A DNA stretch of 35,462 nt, from contig JAFZOJ010000135.1 of the NCBI GenBank assembly GCA_017550685.1, positions 1 to 35,462 of the forward strand, written 5' to 3'. The position numbers and the translations under genes are program-made. The stretch is from Treponema sp. (lineage in GTDB: Bacteria; Spirochaetota; Spirochaetia; Treponematales; Treponemataceae). Position 1 is the first letter of the stretch, and each line of letters starts with the position of its first letter. The notes under the pieces were generated by a model. That model was not told where the DNA came from. It saw nothing but the letters and a program-made list of their open reading frames with translations, and searched no databases. Positions 31,852-35,462 of this stretch are shown one piece after another.

Positions 31852-33384
31852 ATGAAGAAATTTTTATTTTTAACAATTTTCGTTTTATTTTCCCAAAGCC
31901 TTTTTTCTCAATTCTTTTTTCCGGAAGAAGAAGATCCTCTGAATTTGGCACACCAAACCCTTGAACAAAAATTGAGCCCCGAAGTTCTTGCACAGATTGA
32001 TGAGTTTCAAACAAAAGAAGAAATGGTTAAACTTCATCATTCTGTAGGAACTTACATCAGAAACGAGTTTGGCTTATGGTCCGGGAGCTCAGAAATTTAT
32101 TCCTACCTTTATTTTTTGGGATTTCGCCATCCTGATGATATGTCCGCAGTCATTCTGGAATCCTTCTGGTGCAAAAGACATGGCCAGGAATATGATCTGT
32201 TTAAAGCCGTCCTGTACTATATGAAGTATTGGGAAGAGGTGGCAGCTAAAGAAAAAAGTGAAAAGGAAAAATATCAAAGGTCCCTTACTTTTATAAAAGA
32301 CCATATGGTAGACCTTGATTTTCAAAATGAAAACATTCCGATAGTGAGTTTACCTTTGCTCAAAGATGAACCCCGGTTCAGGGCCAGATATTTGAGCAAA
32401 TACAACAATAATGTTTTTGCAGCAATCAGATGGCAGGATTTCTCAGTAGAAGATAAAACTATTTATGTCACAGAGCCATATTTAATAGACTTAAAAACAA
32501 ACACCATCAAGGAAATAAAAATCTGGTCGCTTAAAACTGTTGAATCTTCATTGGTCCTAAATGGAAATTTATGGTGTTATGGCAAAAAAGGAAAGAAGCA
32601 CAAATTAATTTGTGTAAAAAACGGAAAACAAACTTCTGTCAAAATTCCAAAGGATGAAGCCTATGCAATCTTAGGTTTTTGTGATGATGAATTGATTATT
32701 GTTTATTCCAAAGAAGTTTATAAATATTCTGATTCCGGTGAATGGATTTTATTATATTCTTCAGAAGAAGAGCTTCCCCGTTCTGGTCTGCCTCCTCAAA
32801 TATATAATAGCAAATTGTATTTAAGAGATGAAGGTGTGTATGAAGATAATAAGACACTTTGGATACTTGATTTAGCGTCTGGAAAGCTTGAAAAATTTTA
32901 TAAAAAAACCGGGCTGGTCACACAAAATGGCCCGAGATGGGAAAACAATTGTTCATATGCAGTTGATAAAAACGGAAATCTTTTTACAACAGCAGGCTCC
33001 TCCAGCTCAAAGCAAACATTAATAAGCTTTTCAAGTACAGACGAAATCAGCCTTTACATATTTGAAGATACAATAGTTAGCAATGGCAGTTCAACTCCTA
33101 TAAGTAAGCTGTCAGCCATTACACAGGATAACGACTGCTTCTTACTTGCAGGATTCGGCGGATTTTTTATTCTTGATTCTAATAAACTTGAGCCCGTAGT
33201 ATATTTTGAAAACGCCGCCCAGAACTTTCCTGTAAACAATGGAAAAAATACTTATCATTGGAAATGGGGCCCCGGCGATTTTCTTAAAATTGATACCGAC
33301 GATTATATTATTTCCGCAACTTTTGACGGCATCTTCCGCCTCAAAAAAGAAAATGATAAATGGACAATGGCGTATATCAAATAA
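31852..33384 (+). CDS. Exported protein of unknown function interrupting the aromatic gene block
   Basis: A 510-aa protein with signal peptide MKKFLFLTIFVLFSQSLFSQ. Residues ~25-110 (EVLAQIDEFQTKEEMVKLHHSVGTYIRNEFGLW, then HPDDMSAVILESFW) form a helical domain that I associate with DUF6794, unverified. From about residue 150 the chain is beta-rich with repeated short strands (KTIYVTEPYLIDLKTNTIKEI, KLICVKNGKQTSVKI, KLYLRDEGVYEDNKTLWILDLASGKL), resembling a propeller-like fold. Codon use is visibly more AT-rich than in the neighbouring aro genes, which suggests later acquisition. Its stop overlaps the convergent aroC end by 8 nt. It separates aroA-aroC from chorismate mutase-aroE-aroK. Confidence 0.75.
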   Translation: MKKFLFLTIFVLFSQSLFSQFFFPEEEDPLNLAHQTLEQKLSPEVLAQIDEFQTKEEMVKLHHSVGTYIRNEFGLWSGSSEIYSYLYFLGFRHPDDMSAVILESFWCKRHGQEYDLFKAVLYYMKYWEEVAAKEKSEKEKYQRSLTFIKDHMVDLDFQNENIPIVSLPLLKDEPRFRARYLSKYNNNVFAAIRWQDFSVEDKTIYVTEPYLIDLKTNTIKEIKIWSLKTVESSLVLNGNLWCYGKKGKKHKLICVKNGKQTSVKIPKDEAYAILGFCDDELIIVYSKEVYKYSDSGEWILLYSSEEELPRSGLPPQIYNSKLYLRDEGVYEDNKTLWILDLASGKLEKFYKKTGLVTQNGPRWENNCSYAVDKNGNLFTTAGSSSSKQTLISFSSTDEISLYIFEDTIVSNGSSTPISKLSAITQDNDCFLLAGFGGFFILDSNKLEPVVYFENAAQNFPVNNGKNTYHWKWGPGDFLKIDTDDYIISATFDGIFRLKKENDKWTMAYIK

Positions 33385-34513
33385 TATAATCTGCAAGTGC
33401 AAGTGCTGCTACTGCTTCGTAAACCGGAACAGCACGAGGTACAATACATGGGTCGTGTCTACCACCTACAGTTATTGTTGTATTTGATTTTGTTTCCAGA
33501 TCTACAGTATTCTGCTCTTTTGAAATTGTCGGTGTAGGTTTTACGGCTACATCAAAAACAATTGGTGCAACAGTACCACCAACGCTTATGCCACCGAGGA
33601 TGCCGCCACAACGGTTGGTTTTTAGTACCGGCCCTTCGACAGGCTCAGGGATCACAAACTGTATTGGGGTTGCTGAGGCCCTCGAAGCACCCCCGAAGAT
33701 AAAGCTATCATTATTAGTATACCCTGTTAATTCCGTAGCGCCAAACCCATTACCAAATTCAACCCCTTTACAAGCGGGAACAGCAAAACATAAAGCAGCA
33801 ATTTTTGCCTCTATGCCTTCGAAAATCGGGCCGCCTATGCCGCCGGGGATGCCCTGAATTACAACTTCGATTGTGCCGCCTACAGAGTCGTTGTTGGCGC
33901 GGGCATTGGCAATTGCTTCTTTCATAAGCTCGCCTTTTGCGTCGTCTATTACAGGGAACTCTTTTTGCGGAACGGCGGCAAGTTTTTCAAGGAACGCTTT
34001 TTCTTCTGTGCGGTCGTCAAAGTTGTAAGACTCATCTTTTACACCGGCAATCGATTTTATATGTGCGTTAATTTTTATTCCTTTTTGTTCAAGGTAGCTC
34101 ATTGCAAGAAAGCCTGCGGCACACAACGGAGCAGTAAGTCTTCCTGAAAAAGCACCGCCGCCTGATGAATTAAAGCTGTCGCCATATTTAAGTCTTGCAG
34201 TAAAATCTGCATGACCGGGACGAGGTGTTCTCAACAAGTTTGAATAATCATGTGGCTTTGTATTTGTATTTTGAATATGTGCTTCGAACAAACCATTCTG
34301 CAAGGTATCTACAATAACCTGGTCGGCTTCTTTACGTGGAGTAGACCAGTCGTTCTGCCCTGGAGCTCGGCGTTTCATAAAGGCAGCAAGGGCTGTGGTG
34401 TCAAGCTTGTCGTAGTCCAGACCTTCCAGGCGCACACCGATGGACTCGCTGTGAGATTCGCCGTAAATTCCGAGTTTTATATTATTTCCTGTAAACCAAT
34501 TGTATTCTTGCAT
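33377..34513 (-). CDS. aroC: Chorismate synthase
   Basis: A 378-aa FMN-dependent enzyme making chorismate from EPSP. Conserved parts: GESHS (18-22; the usual sequence is GESHG, so G is replaced by S), RRAPGQNDWSTPRKEAD, RPGHADFTARLKYG, SGGGAFSGRLTAPL as in clostridial-type members, TNRCGGILGGIS (299-310) and GRHDPCIVPRAVPV (351-364). Residues ~275-295 (GASRASATP and IPEPVEGP) are encoded by two family 2 repeats inserted before the KTNRCGG loop near the active site. The start at 34513 has GAGGA; a longer reading to 34582 exists only because the hairpin repeats upstream are open. It follows aroA. Confidence 0.95.
   Translation of the reverse strand: MQEYNWFTGNNIKLGIYGESHSESIGVRLEGLDYDKLDTTALAAFMKRRAPGQNDWSTPRKEADQVIVDTLQNGLFEAHIQNTNTKPHDYSNLLRTPRPGHADFTARLKYGDSFNSSGGGAFSGRLTAPLCAAGFLAMSYLEQKGIKINAHIKSIAGVKDESYNFDDRTEEKAFLEKLAAVPQKEFPVIDDAKGELMKEAIANARANNDSVGGTIEVVIQGIPGGIGGPIFEGIEAKIAALCFAVPACKGVEFGNGFGATELTGYTNNDSFIFGGASRASATPIQFVIPEPVEGPVLKTNRCGGILGGISVGGTVAPIVFDVAVKPTPTISKEQNTVDLETKSNTTITVGGRHDPCIVPRAVPVYEAVAALALADYII
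33632..33653. repeat. Family 2 repeat inside aroC, copy a
   Basis: CCCTTCGACAGGCTCAGGG orientation; encodes IPEPVEGP in frame within chorismate synthase. Confidence 0.87.
33668..33691. repeat. Family 2 repeat inside aroC, diverged copy b
   Basis: A copy with several substitutions (GCTGAGGCCCTCGAAGC centre) 14 nt from copy a; encodes GASRASATP. Confidence 0.7.
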
Positions 34514-34533
34514 AGTGTCCTCTTCAAAACCAC

Positions 34534-34560
34534 CGTCATGCTGAACTTGTTTCAGCATCT
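34534..34560. repeat. Family 1 hairpin repeat upstream of aroC
   Basis: Perfect stem ATGCTGAA/TTCAGCAT, loop CTTGT, CGTC flank and ATCT end. It ends 20 nt before the aroC start, 5' of GAGGA. Confidence 0.88.
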
Positions 34561-34568
34561 CGAATATG

Positions 34569-34595
34569 AGATCCCGAAACAAGTTCGGGATGACG
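34569..34595. repeat. Family 1 hairpin repeat after aroA
   Basis: Inverse copy with perfect stem ATCCCGAA/TTCGGGAT; begins 5 nt after the aroA stop. The pair fills the aroA-aroC gap. Confidence 0.88.
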
Positions 34596-34600
34596 TTTTT

Positions 34601-35462
34601 TTAATTATGTATTACTTCAAACAATCCCGGGAAGGATTTATTTACACAGTCTTTATTATCTATCAAAACAGGAAGGCCTGTCCATGCCGCAACCAGGCAG
34701 GCTGTCATTGCCATACGGTGATCGCCGTAGGTGCTTACAGAAAGCTCGCCTGTCGCATTGTGGCCGCCTGTTATGTAAAGGGTGCCGTCTTTTTCGTAAG
34801 CGTTGCCGCCAGCTGCCTTTAATGCATTTATTGTTGCTTCTACTCGATCGCATTCCTTAAAGTGAAGGCGCTCTATGTTTTTAATGATGGTTGATTTTGT
34901 GTATGCGGCAGCCACAATTGCAATGTATGGAACAATATCCGGATAGTCGGCAGCATCAAGGTTTAGCTCAAGGTCACGAGTTTTGCTGATATCCGGCCGA
35001 GCAGTAAGTTGAACAGAGCTGCCGTTCCAGCTGAATGCAAAGCCTAACTGCTCAAGTATGCTTATTATGATTTTGTCTTTTTGCAAAGAGTTTTTGTTCA
35101 GGCCATGCAAGATGATTTGGCTGTTTGGTACAAGGGCACCCAAAGAAAGAAGAAAGGCAGCGCTGGACCAATCACCTTCAAAGAATTTTCGTTGGGGCCC
35201 TTCGAGAGCCTCAGGGAGTCGTTCGCTTCGCGAACTCTCCAAGTTTTCTTCGAAAACTTGCCCGGGAATTGTATCTTTGAAGGCACTCGAAGGACCACCT
35301 TCACCAATGTCTATCCCATGTTCTTTCATAACCTGCAAGGTCAAATCAAAATATCCTCTTGATTCAAGCTCTCCCTGCAACTCAACAGAATATCCAGGCA
35401 ACAAAATCAGCGCCATTGCAATTCCCGAAATATACTGCGAAGAAACATTTCCCTGTATAACA
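34601..35462 (-). CDS. aroA: EPSP synthase, C-terminal part; 5' end beyond the window
   Basis: The visible 287 codons run from the right window edge; the frame enters open with GNVSSQYISGIAMALILLPG, the second-lobe S3P-binding motif of 3-phosphoshikimate 1-carboxyvinyltransferase. Other hallmarks: FEGDWSSAAFLLSLGA, KECDRVEATINALKAAGG and STYGDHRMAMTACLVAAWTG with the conserved GDHRMAM. It ends normally at FEVIHN. Between DIGEG and KFFEGDWSSAAF there are about 33 additional residues encoded by the composite repeat 35198-35299, next to the substrate-binding loop. Upstream of aroC with a hairpin-repeat pair between. The N-terminal third and the start cannot be seen. Confidence 0.95.
   Translation of the reverse strand, partial: VIQGNVSSQYISGIAMALILLPGYSVELQGELESRGYFDLTLQVMKEHGIDIGEGGPSSAFKDTIPGQVFEENLESSRSERLPEALEGPQRKFFEGDWSSAAFLLSLGALVPNSQIILHGLNKNSLQKDKIIISILEQLGFAFSWNGSSVQLTARPDISKTRDLELNLDAADYPDIVPYIAIVAAAYTKSTIIKNIERLHFKECDRVEATINALKAAGGNAYEKDGTLYITGGHNATGELSVSTYGDHRMAMTACLVAAWTGLPVLIDNKDCVNKSFPGLFEVIHN
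35198..35299. repeat. Composite family 2 repeat with two hairpins inside aroA
   Basis: A full family 2 core (35198-35216), then the hairpins GTTCGC-TTC-GCGAAC (35221-35235) and AAGTTTTC-TTC-GAAAACTT (35241-35259), then a decayed core ending in ACTCGAAGGACC. It is the same two-hairpin cassette as at 30672-30735 in opposite orientation, again in frame. Confidence 0.83.

Noticed and set aside
7859..35299. Recurrent units as a CRISPR array
   Set aside because: Copies are scattered, in both orientations and inside genes; there are no regular spacers and no cas genes.
1..35462. tRNA, rRNA, insertion sequence or prophage
   Set aside because: No T-loop or cloverleaf pattern, no rRNA-like stretch and no transposase or integrase motif was found on reading both strands; short ncRNAs cannot be excluded without a computed search.

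Overview
The window reads as the chromosome of a host-associated spirochaete, most likely a gut or rumen Treponema. This is inferred from the archaeal/eukaryal-type PheS, the spirochaete-style lipoproteins, a Treponema-like signalling cluster and the gene complement. No rRNA, tRNA, CRISPR array, prophage, integrase or transposase gene was found. Genes are tightly packed and no intergenic gap exceeds 200 bp.

Layout. 1-2913 (-): start of a membrane protein and an M16 zinc-protease lipoprotein. 3063-7856 (+): MinD/FlhG-type ATPase, lgt, a lipoprotein, a THUMP-type RNA methyltransferase and a TetR regulator, as one operon. 7905-10952 (-): pheS then glpK. 11144-15721 (-): a 528-aa helical protein, a GAF-GGDEF diguanylate cyclase, a rhomboid protease and two exported proteins, mostly overlapping. 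15767-17568 (-): tatD-dus. 17709-19781 (-): a chemotaxis receptor. 19879-23875 (-): pyrF, a fused pyrK-pyrD, then azlC-azlD. 23952-24908 (+): an exported HExxH metallopeptidase candidate. 24914-26905 (-): pfkA and an FMN-dependent hydroxy-acid dehydrogenase-like protein. 26957-30196 (+): ftsK. 30177-35462 (-): an aromatic block of aroA (cut by the window edge), aroC, chorismate mutase and an aroE-aroK fusion, interrupted by one AT-rich exported gene on the + strand. Pyrimidine synthesis and the shikimate pathway are therefore each represented by compact, partly fused units.

The most unusual content is two families of short repeats. Family 1 (11 copies, 27-29 nt) is a hairpin with constant flanks (TGTCAT...ATCT) and a constant loop (CTTGA or CTTGT). 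Its stem bases differ between copies but keep pairing. At all six loci it ends 10-20 nt upstream of a start codon, just before the Shine-Dalgarno, usually as an inverted pair filling the gap between two genes. Family 2 (core CCCTGAGGCTCTCGAAGGG and variants) is inserted in frame inside conserved enzymes (dus, azlC, pyrK, pyrD, the aroE-aroK linker, aroC, aroA) in several reading frames. Two copies carry an additional pair of perfect hairpins.

A second pattern is that many first genes of transcription units (minD, pfkA, ftsK, pyrF, the metallopeptidase, chorismate mutase, the exported gene at 31852) have no Shine-Dalgarno. Instead a -10-like hexamer lies 6-8 nt before the ATG, which predicts leaderless mRNAs. 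All functional assignments come from motifs and family recognition by reading; no database search was run.
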